A stretch of 64,000 nt of DNA from Cavia porcellus (Eukaryota; Chordata; Mammalia; Rodentia; Caviidae), in assembly GCF_034190915.1 (NCBI RefSeq), contig NW_026947544.1:2764001-2828000 (forward strand). The letters are read 5' to 3'. Positions 35,450 to 47,000 of this stretch are shown here, one piece after another (the stretch's first letter is position 1; every line of letters starts with the position of its first letter). The position numbers and the translations under genes were made by a program. A model generated the notes under the pieces. That model had not been told where the DNA came from. It was given only the letters and a program-made list of their open reading frames with translations, and did no database searches.

Positions 35450-36720
35450 ATAGCAAAAGCATCTTTAAAGTCACAGACTTCTTCAGAAGAATATATAAAT
35501 TGGGCTTTTAATGAATGGTAGTTTGTCATTGGTCCTTTTGTGTTGATCCTAACAGTTTCGTTTTTCCATTTAATTTATTCTTGGAGATGCCATGGTGAAG
35601 GAGTAACAAAAAAGAATTAAGACATATTATGCCTCCTTGCAATGGAGATAACCATTATGTACTGAAAACATATACTAATAAAAGTAAAAATTGAAAAATT
35701 ATATCTTAATTTACTTGCACTGGGACAGAATACCTAAAGGAGGAAAGGCTTAATTTGGCTCATAGTTTTAGTTTTAGTTTGCAGTTGGCCAGCTCTAAGG
35801 CAGGGGCTGTGGGAGGGATTAGAGAAGAGAAATGGCTCATGCTGTGGTGTACAGGAAGCAGGGAGAGAGATCAAGAGAGGAACGAAGGGGAAAAAAGAGG
35901 GCTCAACCATTGATCTTTGCTGACTGACACAGCTTCCCCCATAGAAAAGTCTAAAAGCCAGCTAGTTACAATTTTTATTCCAATCTCTTAAAAACATCCT
36001 CTGGTCCTTGCTTTTTTCCAATCTGTCTTTCTATTCTAGTGTTCATGCTTTGGTAATATATATTTTAGTTTCTTGGTCGAGTTTGCATACAGTCAGATAG
36101 ACGTTAATAAAATCCCAGCTATCTTGAAGATGGAATCAACAATAAATATGCCAGATTCCTTTTGCTGAAGCCCATAAGATAACCATTCTTACTGAGGACT
36201 TCCATTCATTGCTCCCTATTAATGACCCTGTTAAGTTGGAAGAAGCAAATTTTAAAAAATCACTCATAACCCCTACAGAAGCTGAATGACTATCTCAGAG
36301 GTATGTGTAAAGTAAGGTTATATACAATGAGAGTAGAGACCTCATTAGGTTTTTGGTTACTCTTACAAGAAAGTTAAAAAGTTACAAGAGAAGTTACATT
36401 GGAAAGAAGGTAATGCTGCAATGAAGAGAGAGGAAAAACATAAATAAAAGCACTAAATGAGCTACAGATACACTGAAATTTAAAAGAAAGAGCTGACAGG
36501 TAGGAAACAGAAATAAAAGCTCACAAAGAAAAAGGCAGAAATAGCTGTCCCTCCTACCTCCAATAGATACAAAATAATCTGGTGATGCAATGGAGCAAAG
36601 TGAGGGCTTAAGTTTGGAAAAGACTCCTATTCAGATGTATTCAATTGAGGGTAAATATATTATCCACTATGAGGTCACTATATCATTATATAATGAGAAA
36701 GAACAATAGATATTTACACA
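35450..36720. other. Intergenic segment, mostly unique
   Basis: I see no gene. About 35710-35945 contains ggcttaatttggctcatag followed by a purine-rich, cagggagagagatcaagagag-type stretch. This resembles a widespread rodent interspersed repeat whose family I cannot name with certainty. The rest looks unique. Confidence 0.4.
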
Positions 36721-36735
36721 CCCTCTTAATAATTT
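36721..36735. repeat. Target-site duplication of HAL1-3, left copy
   Basis: ccctcttaataattt, repeated exactly at 39806-39820. Confidence 0.9.
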
Positions 36736-38046
36736 AAGGAGAAAAAGGAAAAAAACAAAAATTGTACAAGTAATACAAAATTAAAAAAAATAAACAGTAA
36801 GAAATCACTAGTTAATAGATTACATATTCTCATCTTAGAAATAGTTGTTCAAGTTACAAAATTGAAGCATATAAAGTGGACTTTCAAACAGTGAGAGTGC
36901 AAACAGTTTTGTTTAATGATCTAAAAAACACTCAGTAATATGGTTATCTATCTGATACACTTAAACATACATGCAATTATAACTTTTAGAGCACTTTCTT
37001 TTCTTTCTTTTGTATGATGACAATTACACATTTTGGGTTTTATTACTCCCACAGATCTTATTACTTTTTTTGAAGAGAGTAAAACCAAATGCGATATATC
37101 AGAACAGAGTCAGTCAAATCAAAAGGATGGACATAATAGATAATGTAAAAACAAAATATAAGGTGATCAACAATGGTTACCACACTGCCTCTTGCTATTT
37201 TAAGAAGAATTGGCAGTTATAATAAAATTGAACTAAACAGTAAAGAATTGGAGACATTACAGGATTTTAAGAGAAAATAATAGTCAACCAGAATGGCCAT
37301 CATAATGATTCTTATTGTCTTCACAGTTATGTCTATACTTTAGAACTTGGTACTATCAAGCAAAACAGAATAGAGGAAAATCAGTCAAAACAAGATGGTG
37401 AGGGCAATACAGGATTTCAAATCAAGTTAATAGGAAATCAAAGTAGGTAACTATAATGTATCCTGCTATTTTTAATTTATTTTTTCCTTATTTCAAAAGT
37501 AAATAATTTAAAAAAAGGAGGATTGAGATAAAAGAGGGCATAACAACAGAACAGTGCAGGTCAAATCATAACCATTTAAGCAAAATAGTGTTTTACCACA
37601 AGATATCCTGACATAAAATTAGTTACTGTAGTGTCTCTTTCCTTGAAATCTTTGAGTATAACTTCTTGTACTGTAGCACCAAACATATTCAGACACTATA
37701 AAACCATTCAAGAGAATGACATTATTACAGGGTATTTAGAACCAATTGACAGAAAATGAACCATGGTTTCTATATAAATTCATTGTCTATAAAAGTTTTT
37801 GCTTATATTATCATATATAATAAAATCCAATAAGATACAACTTTTTAAGACCAATGGAGACAGAAGAATACACGTTTGATGGGACTTCAAAACAAGATGA
37901 TACTAAATCAACACTAGCTATTATGACGTCTTGTCTTCTCCAAAATTGCTGTTCTTACCTTCCAATCTTCTCTGCCTCATTTCTGTTGAGCTCTTTGTCT
38001 GTTGTTTGTTGTCAGTTTGTCTTCTTCATTTCACTTACTGCTCCAT
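36736..38046 (-). mobile_element. HAL1-3 3'UTR
   Basis: About 1.3 kb, colinear with the L1-I and HAL1-2 3'UTRs. It ends (left) in the block aagaaatcactagttaat plus an A-rich tail in complement. The start near 38000 contains gacaacaaacaacag-type linker sequence after the ORF1 stop. Confidence 0.82.
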
Positions 38047-39056
38047 TCATTGTGGCTTCTCTCCCACTATTTGTGGAATCTTGGTATTTTCCTTTTTTAG
38101 ACTATCCTGCAATACTCTCTGTAGAGTTGAATTAGTGGTTGCAAATTTCCCTTGTTCCTCTTTATCCTGGAAGCACCTTGTTTTTCCATCAATTTCTAGG
38201 GACAGTTGTGCAGAATATATCAATCTTGGCTGGAGGTTATTATCTTTCAAAGCTTGAATTATTTCCCCCCATGCTCTTCGTGATTTGCTGGTTTGCACTG
38301 AGAAGTTTGCTATAATTCTGATGGGTGTTCCCTTGTAAGTGATCTGTTTCTTGTCTCTGACAGCTTTTGATATTCTGTTCTTATATTGGCTTTCTGGAAT
38401 TTTGATTACTGTATGCCTGGGTGTAGCTCTGTTTGGGTTGTGGGTGGCTGGAGTCCTGTATGCCTCATACTTCTGAGTATCTTTACCATTTGCCAAATTA
38501 GGGATATTCTCTTGGATTATTTCTGTGAATAGCTTTTGTAGTCCATTTGTGTCCCCACTTCTACTCTTACATTCTTAATTCTTAAGTTATAGATTCTCTT
38601 ATCATCTTCTTGTTTTTGTATTACTGTTTGTTTTTTCGTTATTTTTAAGAAGTTTTTCATTTCATGCTCCCATGTTACAAATCTGCCCTCCAGTTCAGAT
38701 AATCTGCCCTTAGTTTCTTTCAAGCTGTTATGCCAGTTTTTGATAGAGTTTTTAGTTTCCTGGTAATCTCTTTGAACCTGCCTTATGTATTCTATGTTTT
38801 CTCTATCTTCTCCATCAAACAATTGTCCCTTTTGTTTCTGTTCTTCCATTCCACCATCTGTTTTTTCTTGGGCAGTGCTTAGCATTTCTCTAACTATTCT
38901 GCTTATGTCTTGCTTCAGGTCATTGATAACTTTATTCCTGAACTAATCTACAAGGCTCTGGAGATAGCACTTTATGTCTATTGGTGCCACATCTGCTATT
39001 GCATGTTTCTCAGGATTGGGGGCCAAGGACCGTTTCTTGTTGCTCCCTCTTCCCAT
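38047..39056 (-). pseudogene. HAL1-3 ORF1 (L1 ORF1-like protein), one or two lesions from open
   Basis: The start ATG (complement at 39054-39056) gives MGRGSNKKRSLAPNPEKHA, homologous to the HAL1-1 start. About 336 codons end at the stop 38047-38049 (GEKPQ). The coiled-coil block (38517-38885) contains IEYIRQVQRDYQETKNSIKN and SELEGRFVTWEHEMKNF. The RNA-binding block (38047-38496) contains RTPATHNPNRATPRH and QITYKGTPIRIIANFS. An in-frame stop in the N-terminal region near 38940 and a shift between the blocks near 38515 break it. By family knowledge it would bind its own RNA as a trimeric chaperone; reverse transcription would have to come from L1. Confidence 0.85.
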
Positions 39057-39805
39057 TTTCTTTGTCCCTTATATTTAAGCATGTATAGGAGGCCCAGCTT
39101 CCTTCCCTGTAGCCACAGTCTGTTTGAATTGCACAGGCTAGGTGTTCTTGCCCACCACAGTAGCACCAGAGAGACAGAGACCTGGGCAGCCTATGCTGGG
39201 CCCGCCCCTCCAGATCAACCTACTGAAGGCTTCACTGCTTCACTCAGGCCTTGTGACCTGAGTTGGGCCAGCCTATTGGGTCTCAGCCAGCAGTGACTCA
39301 CAGGCCAGGCACTCCCCATCAGTCCCGCTTGAGAGGGGGATATGTGACTGAAGTCACTGCAGCTTCTCATTCCAGGAAGTCTGCCTGGTCTGATTATGTC
39401 CTCTGCTGAAGCCTCCTTCTTTATGGAAGGGTCCACTCACTTAGGGTTGATGCAGGGCACCCAGCCAGTCCTGCTCCCAACTCCTTTCAATACTTCCCAC
39501 TCTCCGAGCTTTCATGCCTCTCTCCCCGCTGTGCCAACAGGGATGCAACAGAGGCTGCAGGTAATTCAAATCACAGTTTCCAGTGGTGCGGGTCTGGCTT
39601 TCATGCTGAGACCTTATCTGTGCCTGCTGTATCACCAGGATTGTGTTTCCAGATGGCTTCTCTTAATTTAGTTCATTTCTGGGTCAGCAAAGAATATCCC
39701 TCCTTGCCTGGGGCTTCCTGCCTGGCACATTCCTAGATTTCAAGTGCGGTTTCTCAGAGAGCCTCTGAGGCTGCTGCTATCTATCTGCCATAATCTTCTG
39801 GACTC
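39057..39805 (-). promoter_or_regulatory. HAL1-3 5'UTR
   Basis: G+C-richer leader that begins, on the minus strand, with gagtccagaagattatggca and the shared gatagatagcagcagcc word. It is homologous to the HAL1-1 and HAL1-2 leaders and lacks the tandem monomers of L1-I. It presumably holds the internal promoter. Confidence 0.6.
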
Positions 39806-39820
39806 CCCTCTTAATAATTT
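39806..39820. repeat. Target-site duplication of HAL1-3, right copy
   Basis: Exact copy of ccctcttaataattt, next to the HAL1-3 5' end. Confidence 0.9.
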
Positions 39821-40539
39821 TGCAACTAACCACCTTCCACAAGGATGAGACCTTGAAGGTAGGTCAAGGACACGTAGAGAAGCAGAAAGAAGCTCTGTGT
39901 AGATTATGGGAAGAAAGAAACACCTAAAGATTACTTTGCATAATTTATAGACTTAATTATCAACATTTGCTTTCCAGATTGGTAGTTACATAAATGTAAC
40001 TGGAAACTAGATTGTTAACTTAGATTTTATCCTTGTTATGTAAGGGCAAGGGAATTTGAAATTTCTGGTTAATTGGACTTGGTATTTATGAAGCTTAAAA
40101 ATCTATTTTTGGTAAACGTAGTGGTTGCCATACCATTCTTATTTAAATCGGATATATTGGAGGTTCCTATGGATAACCAACTCAGACCAGAGAGGCAGCA
40201 AGCAGATCCATCCTCATGCACATTCCAGCAGCCATTCAGTAGCCAAAGCAGGCTGAGAAAAGCAGCAGTCAAATCTACACCAGTGCACTCAGTGCCCACT
40301 ATCAGATATCTGTAGACAACACTGGCTAGGAAAACAAAATCTTGCTTCAGGGGAACTGTAGCCAATCTGGGAAGTGCCTGAAACCTTGTTACAATTGTTC
40401 AGAAGAAACCAAAAATATGTCAAGACAAAGGGTCAAAAGACAATCTCTGGCCTCCAACCCAAGCAGAGCATGTTTACATGGAAGAGACTGGGAATGACAC
40501 TGCTGAGGTTTCTTCAATGATGACAACTGAAGTAAATAA
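39821..40539. other. Unrecognised segment before the L1-H promoter
   Basis: Not similar to L1, HAL1 or their 3'UTRs. Frames of 80 and 98 codons (40073-40315 plus, 40069-40365 minus) show no family I can name. It could be a retroviral fragment, the outer 5' end of L1-H or unique DNA. Confidence 0.3.
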
Positions 40540-41060
40540 ATACTTTGTGGCCTTCTTTCAATTCAGGTAACCAGGAATGCATGAAGTGAGTTCCAGCACA
40601 CCTGCACTGGCCCAGGAAGAGTTTAAGATCATTGCTTCCAGTGGTTAGGGATCTGCCCAGCTCCCAGCCACACTAGACTGGGGCTCTTGCAGGTTTCCTA
40701 ACCTGGCTGGGCTATGTCCAGTGGTCTTTTTTCAATACAGGGAACTGGGACTGCAAGTGGTGAGTTCCAGCACAGCAGCATTAACCTGGGGAGTTTAAGA
40801 TCATGTCTCCCAGCAATTAAGTGCCTGTCCAGTTTCCAGCCACACTAGACTAGGCTTGGGAGGTTTTGCAGGCTGGACTAGACCAAACAAAGTGGCCTTC
40901 TTCAATCAGGGGAGCTGAGGGCACATGAGGTGAGTTCCAGTGCATTATTAGTCTAGGCCAGGGACAGATTTGGACCATCAACTATAGTAGTTAGGAGGTG
41001 GCCCAGTTTCCTGGAACACTGAAGGTGGCATGGAAGGTCCTGTGGGCCTTACTTAACCAC
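40540..41060 (+). promoter_or_regulatory. L1-H 5'UTR with ~170-bp tandem monomers
   Basis: Three degenerate units begin with gtggccttctttcaattcagg near 40548, a matching word near 40721 and another near 40890. Each contains ggtgagttccagcac-like and agccacactagact-like words. They are unrelated by eye to the 261-bp monomers of L1-I. A single related unit starts L1-J near 50890. Confidence 0.7.
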
Positions 41061-41167
41061 ACTCAGCAACTTCCATTCAGCCCCAGAAGCCAAGCACATA
41101 GAAGGTTATTTCCAACACAACCAGGGGAAGCTTTGGAACATCACCTGAAACATAGAAATATAGGAAA

Positions 41168-42250
41168 ATGACAAGACACAAAAGTAAAATGCAATCTCAA
41201 GCATCCAGCCCAACCCAAGAAAGCCTAGAGCCATGTACATAGAAGAAAATATGTGCCATACACCTGAAATACCTGAAATAATAGGAACTGAAATAAAGAA
41301 GCAAGTCTGGGAAGCTTTAAAGAAATTCAAATTAGAAATGTCCTCCCAGGTAAAAGAAGAAATAATAAAAGTAATGAAAGAAATGCTGAATACATCTAAA
41401 GAAGACACAGTTAAAAAATTAGAGGGACAAAGCAAAAAGATAGAATCCCTGGATGAACAATATATGAAACAAACAATATATGAAGCAGATTCCAAGAGAT
41501 AAACAGGAAATTAAAAATTCCACTGAAAGTTGTCAAAACGGCCTCAATGAAAGAGAAGATAGAATTTTAGACCTCGAAGACAAGATTGCAGCTAGTGAAC
41601 AGGAAAGGAAAGATATTTTAAAAATAACAAGGAATCAGGAAATAACAACTCATCAGCTGCAAGATAAAGAAAAACAACATAAGATTGATAGAGATAAATG
41701 AAAAAGAAGAGAACAATACAAATGATATTAAGAGGCTATTTACAGAAGTAATAGCTGAACATTTCCCTAACATGAGAATGGATACTGATATATGGATTAG
41801 TGAAGCACATAGAACTTCAAATAGCCATAATCAAAGTAAAACTACACCCAGACACATTATAATCACCATCCAGAAATCCAGAGTAAGAACAGAATATTAA
41901 AAGCTGTTAGAGAGAAAAGACAGATCACCCATAAAGGAAAGACTGTTAGAATGACAGCAGACTTCTCAACACAAACAATGAAATCAAGAAGAGCATGGAG
42001 CAAAGTATCTCATATGCTAAAGGAAAACGATTGCCAACCTACAATGAAGAACCCTGCAAAACTGTTCTTTAAAATAGATGGAGAAATTAGAAACGTCCAT
42101 GACAAAGAACAGCTGAAGAACTTCATGACCACCAAATCAACCCTGCGAAGAATATTGAAAGAAATTTCACATAGACATAGGAAAAAACCACTAAGCAAGG
42201 GAATAGAATGGAAAAGTAAGGCATCTACAATAAAGATAACACATCAAAAG
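41168..42250 (+). pseudogene. L1-H ORF1 remnant
   Basis: The ATG at 41168 is in the usual gaaaatgacaa context. The successive blocks are 41233-41502 (EEIIKVMKEMLNTSKEDTVK), 41480-41701 (NEREDRILDLEDKIAASEQE), 41685-41900 (SEAHRTSNSHNQSKTTPRHI) and 41951-42253 (STQTMKSRRAWSKV). Together they cover the coiled coil and RNA-binding halves in different frames. It is an inactive chaperone gene. Confidence 0.8.
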
Positions 42251-42827
42251 TAAATCAATGTATATCACTTATAACCCTTAGTGAAAATGGCCTCAATTCC
42301 CTAAAAGCACACTGCCAAAATGGATGTAGAAACTACATCCAGCCATATGCTGTACACAAGAAACCTATCTAACCCAAAAGGAAATTCATAGACTGAAACT
42401 CAAAGGATGGAAAACAATACTTCATGCAACAGGAATCTCTCCCTACTTAAAATCACAAGTAGCTATTCTGTTTTCAGTCAATGTCAAATTCAAAATAAGG
42501 ATGATTAAAAGAGATAAAGAAGATCACTACATATTAGTTAGGGTAAAACTTCAAGTGGAAGAGAAAACAACTTAAATATGTATTAACAAATATAGGAACA
42601 TGGACCTATATAAAACACATATTAATATAAGTGAAAAATCAAATAAGCAATAACACAATTAAAACAAAAGACCTTATCATGCCATTGATACAAAGAGACA
42701 GATCCACTAGCCAGAAATTCAGCAAAGAAATAACAGGACTGAATTACACCTATAAGTAAAAGGACTTGGTACATGTATTCAGTGTTCCATCCAACAATAT
42801 CAGAATTCTTCTCAGCAGCACAGGGGA
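42225..42827 (+). pseudogene. L1-H ORF2 remnant, N-terminal endonuclease part
   Basis: Decayed endonuclease sequence: the ggcctcaattccctaaa (NGLNS) and catccagccatatgctgta regions are recognisable, as is the D-R-S-T region near 42690. The rest is at 50194-50765. It is inactive. Confidence 0.72.
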
Positions 42828-42835
42828 CATTTTCT
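42828..42835. repeat. Target-site duplication of L1-I, left copy
   Basis: cattttct, repeated at 50186-50193. It is short, but removing L1-I plus one copy restores the L1-H endonuclease sequence (gggacattttctaaaat), which supports it. Confidence 0.75.
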
Positions 42836-44026
42836 TTTCTTTTCTTTTTTTTTTATTTAAGAGGAAAAAGAGAAAAACACAAAACAAACCAAAGCGGCGT
42901 AAGGGTACACGCAATACAGAACTACAAAACAAAACAAAACAAAAAACCATAACAGTAAGAAATTACCTGCTAGTAGATTACAACTATTTTCTTGAAAATA
43001 GTTCCTCAAATCACAGTATCAAAGAACACAAGGTGGACATTCAAACAGGGAGACTGCAAACAGCTGTGTTCAATGTTCCAAAAACATTGATAAAGTCAGC
43101 TATTTAACACCCCCAAACACACTTGCTGTTATATCCGTTAGAGCTCCTTTTTTTTTTTTCCCTCTCTTTTTTACAACAAAATTTACACATCTTGGATTTT
43201 ATTACTCCTTAGTGCTTATTACTTTCTTTGGGGGGGGGAAAGAATACAGTCAAATATGGCAAAACAAAGCTGTCAGTCAATACCAAGGATAGACGTAGCA
43301 CATGGTGTAGAACAGAGTACAAGTTTATCAACAATGGTTATCAACGTTGTCCCTTGTTTCCTTAAAAAGAATTGTCTATCTTATTAGATATTATAAAGTT
43401 GGACAAAACAGTAGAGAACAAGACCAATAAAACTTAGGCATTGTAAACATTACAGGACTTCCAAAGAAGACAATAGTCAAACCAGAATGGGTATCTTAGT
43501 GAATCTTATTGTCTTCAAAGTAGTTGCCTATGTCTTCAAACTTGATACTATCATATAGAATGGAACAGAGTCTAATCAGTCAAAACAAGATCGTGGGAGT
43601 ACTACAGGACTTCAAAACAAGTTAATAGGAAATCGAAAATAGTTACTATTTATATATCCTAATTTTTTTGAATTTTTTCTTTAATTAAGACAAACATAAG
43701 AAATGACTAAATAATTTTTTTTGAAACAATAAGGGGGAGATTGAGATAAAACAGGACATAACAATATAACAATAGAGGTCACAGCATGACTGTTTCAATA
43801 ACCTAGTACTTCACCACCTTATAACCTGACTTAATAGTAGTTACCATAGTGTCTTTTTCCTTGAAATATTTGGGTAAAACTTCATATACTCTAGCTTCAA
43901 ATATTTTCATATCAAGAAGCCCAGAATAAAGCCTTTCTAATTAATGAGTGAAAACTTTATAAGGCTTCAAGGCCACCTAATGGGGAATCATGATTACCAC
44001 ATATTTTTATATATTTGAATCATTAC
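42836..44026 (-). mobile_element. L1-I 3'UTR (1.19 kb)
   Basis: From the ORF2 stop to the A-tail. It contains degenerate internal modules, a homopolymer g9 at 43231-43239 on the plus strand, and the conserved end block. A poly-A signal (cttaaataaaa on the minus strand) lies at the very end near 42850. Colinear with the 3' ends of all HAL1 copies here. Confidence 0.85.
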
Positions 44027-47000
44027 TTACATTAGGGAAACTATTCGGTATTCACACATGCAAGATTGATTTATTTCACTTATGAGTATAGTCTCAAGCT
44101 GTGCCCATTTATTGATAAATATCTCAATGTGATCCTTCTTTATAGCTGAATAATACTCCATTGTATAGAAATACCACAACTTTTTTATCCATTCCTCAGT
44201 TGATGAGCACTTGGGTTGTTTCCAAGATCTGGCGATTACAAATTGTGCTGCTATAAACATAGGTGCACATATATCACGGTGGTATGATGCTTTCAGTTCT
44301 TCTGGGAATATGCCTAGAAGTGGAATAGCTGGAATAAATGGGATTTCCAGTCCCAACTTTTTGAGAAATCTCCAGACAGATCTACACAAAGGCTGTACCA
44401 GTCTACACTCCCACCAGCAGTGCAGGAGAGTTCCTTTTTCCCCACAGCCTCTCCAGCATTTGTTGTCGGTTTTCTTGATCCTGGCCATTCTTTCAGGAGT
44501 GAGATGGTATCTCAGTGTGGTTTTAATTTGCATTTCTCTAATGACCAATGATGATGAGCATTTTTTCATGTATTTATTTGCCATTTGCATTTCTTCATCT
44601 GAGAATTGCATATTCATCTCAGATGCCCATTTTTGGATTGGATCTTTGAATTTCGGAGGTCTGAGTTTCTTTAATTCTTTGTATGTTTTAGACAGAAGTC
44701 CCTTATCTGAGGAAGAGTTCACTAAGATTTTTTTTCCCAGTTTGTGGGTTTTCTTTTCACTATGCTGGAGATTTCTTTTGACATGCAGAAACTTTTTAAT
44801 AAGAAGTGGTCCCAGTTATTGATTCTGGGAAGTATTTCCCGTGCAGTTTGAGTCCTGTTCATGAATTCTTTACCTACTCCTATGTTTCCAAGGTTTCTAC
44901 CTATTTTGTCTTCCAATAGATTTAGTGTTTCTGTTTTAATATTCAGATCTTTGACCCATTTACATTTTAATTTAGTACACGGTGATAGACATGGGTCTAG
45001 CTTTAGTTTTCGGCAAATGGAGAGCCAGTTTTTCCAGGACCATTTATTAAAGAGACTGTCGTTCTTCCAGTGAACCTGCTTGGCTCCTTTATCAAAAATA
45101 AGGTGGTTGAGTGTGTTCGTAGTTGTGGTTGTATCTTCTAATCTATTCCACTGATCTTCAGCTCTGTTTTGATTCCAATACCATGTTGATTTTACTACTG
45201 TTGCTTTGTAGTATAACTTCAAGTCAGGGATTGTGATGCCTCCTGCTTTGTCTTTGCTGCTTAGAATTGCCTTTGCGATTCTAGGTCTCTTCTGGTTCCA
45301 GATGAAATTTAGGAGTGATTTCTCTAGATCTATAAGGTATGTTGATGGTATTTCTATTGGGATTGCATTGAATCTGTATAACAGTTTTGGGAGAATGGCC
45401 ATTTTCACAATGTTTGTTCTTCCTATCCATGAGCAAGGGATATCTTTCCATTTTCTGAGATCATCTTCAATTTCCTTTGTCAGTGTATTATAATTTTCAC
45501 TGTATAAGTCTTTCACTTCTTTCGTAAGAGTAATTCCTAAATATTTCATTTTTTTGCTTGCTAATGTGAATAGTCCAGTTTCTCTTATTTCCCTCTCTGT
45601 AATTTTGTTGTTCGTGTATAGGAATGCTATTGATTTCTGAGTATTGATTTTGTATCCAGCCACATTACTGAATTTATTTATTGTATCTAAGAGTGTTTCA
45701 ATGGAGTTTAGGGGGTCTTCTATGTAGAGTATCATGTCATCTGCAAACAATGATAATTTAACTTCTTCTTTTCCTATCTTTACCCCTTTTATTTCTCTTT
45801 CTTGCCTAACTGCTCTGGCTAGTACTTCCAGTACTATATTAAATAGGAGTGGTGATAAAGGACATCCTTGTCTTGTACCCGATTTTAAAGTAAAGGCTTT
45901 CAATTTTTGGCCATTTAGTATGATGCTGGCTGTTGGTTTGTCATAAATGGCCTTTATTATATTGAGGTAAAGACCATTTATTCCAATTTTCTGTAAAGTT
46001 CTTATCATGAATAAGTGTTGGACCTTATTGAAGGCTTTTTCTGCATCTATAGAGATGATCATGTGATTCTTATTTTTGGCTTTATTGATATGGTGGATTA
46101 CATTTATTGATTTGCGTATGTTGAACCATCCTTGCATTCCTGGGATGAATCCCACCTGGTCATGGTGTATGATCTTCTTGATGATTTGCTGGATCCTATT
46201 TGCCAATATTTTATTGAGGATTTTTGCATCTGTGTTCATTAGGGAGATCGGTCTATAGTTCTCTTTTATAGTTGGGTCTTTCTCAGGTTTTGGTACTAGA
46301 GTAATATTTGCTTCCAGGAATGACTTAGGAAGGATTGCTTCCCTTTCAATTTCATTGAATAGTTTGAGGAGTGTCGGCATTAGGTCTTCTTTATATTTCT
46401 TTTAGAATTCTGCAGTGAATCCATCTGGGCCTGGGCTCTTCTTGGTGGGCAAGGACCCAATTACATTCTCAATTTCATTAGCAGAGATTGGGTTATTCAA
46501 CAGTTTTATATCCTCTTGATCTAGCTTTGGTACTTCATATGCTTCTAAGAATCTGTCTATTTCTTCTGTGTTATCAAACTTTTGAGAGTAGAGGTTTTCG
46601 AAATAGGTGTTGATGATCCTCTGTATTTCTATTGGGTCTGTAGTGATTTCTCCTTTTTCATTTCTTATTGCATGAATTTGAGCTTTTTCTTTCCTTTTTT
46701 TAATAAGGTTGGCTAGGGGCTTATCGATTTTATTTATTCTTTCAAAGAACCAACTCTTTGATTCGTTGATTCTTTGGATTGTTTTCTTAGTCTCTATTGC
46801 ATTGATTTCTGCTCTGATTCTTATAATTTCCTCTCTTCTTTTGGCTTTGGGCTTGACTTGCTCTTCTTTTTCTAGCTGTTTGAGGTGTAGCATCAAGTTA
46901 TTTACTTGTATTCGTTCTGTTTTCCTGATGTGGGAACTCAGTGCAATAAATTTTCCTCTCAGAACGGCTTTCATTGCATCCCACAGATTCCGGTAAGTTG

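Larger units (their letters stand above)
36736..39805 (-). mobile_element. HAL1-3 (half-L1), complete 3.07-kb element
   Basis: The clearest half-L1 in the window. The minus-strand order is 5'UTR (39057-39805), ORF1 (38047-39056), then directly an L1-type 3'UTR (36736-38046), with perfect 15-bp TSDs at both ends. No ORF2 remnant lies between ORF1 and the 3'UTR, and the same junction occurs in HAL1-2, so the lack of ORF2 is a family property and not a local deletion. It is more diverged from HAL1-1 and HAL1-2 than those two are from each other in ORF1. Confidence 0.92.
40540..42827 (+). mobile_element. L1-H: older L1, left part, split by L1-I
   Basis: This has a 5'UTR with about three ~170-bp monomers (40540-41060), ORF1 (41168 to about 42250) and the beginning of ORF2 (about 42225-42827). 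ORF2 is cut within the endonuclease at aggggacattttct and resumes at 50194. Many frameshifts mark it as dead and older than L1-I. Confidence 0.83.

Noticed and set aside
35710..35945. Named assignment of the ggcttaatttggctcatag repeat
   Set aside because: It resembles a common rodent interspersed repeat, but I could not decide on a family from memory.
36736..39805. HAL1-3 as a normal L1 that lost ORF2 by deletion
   Set aside because: HAL1-2 has the same ORF1-to-3'UTR junction, and ORF1 and the 5'UTR differ from those of the local L1s, so a shared family structure is simpler.
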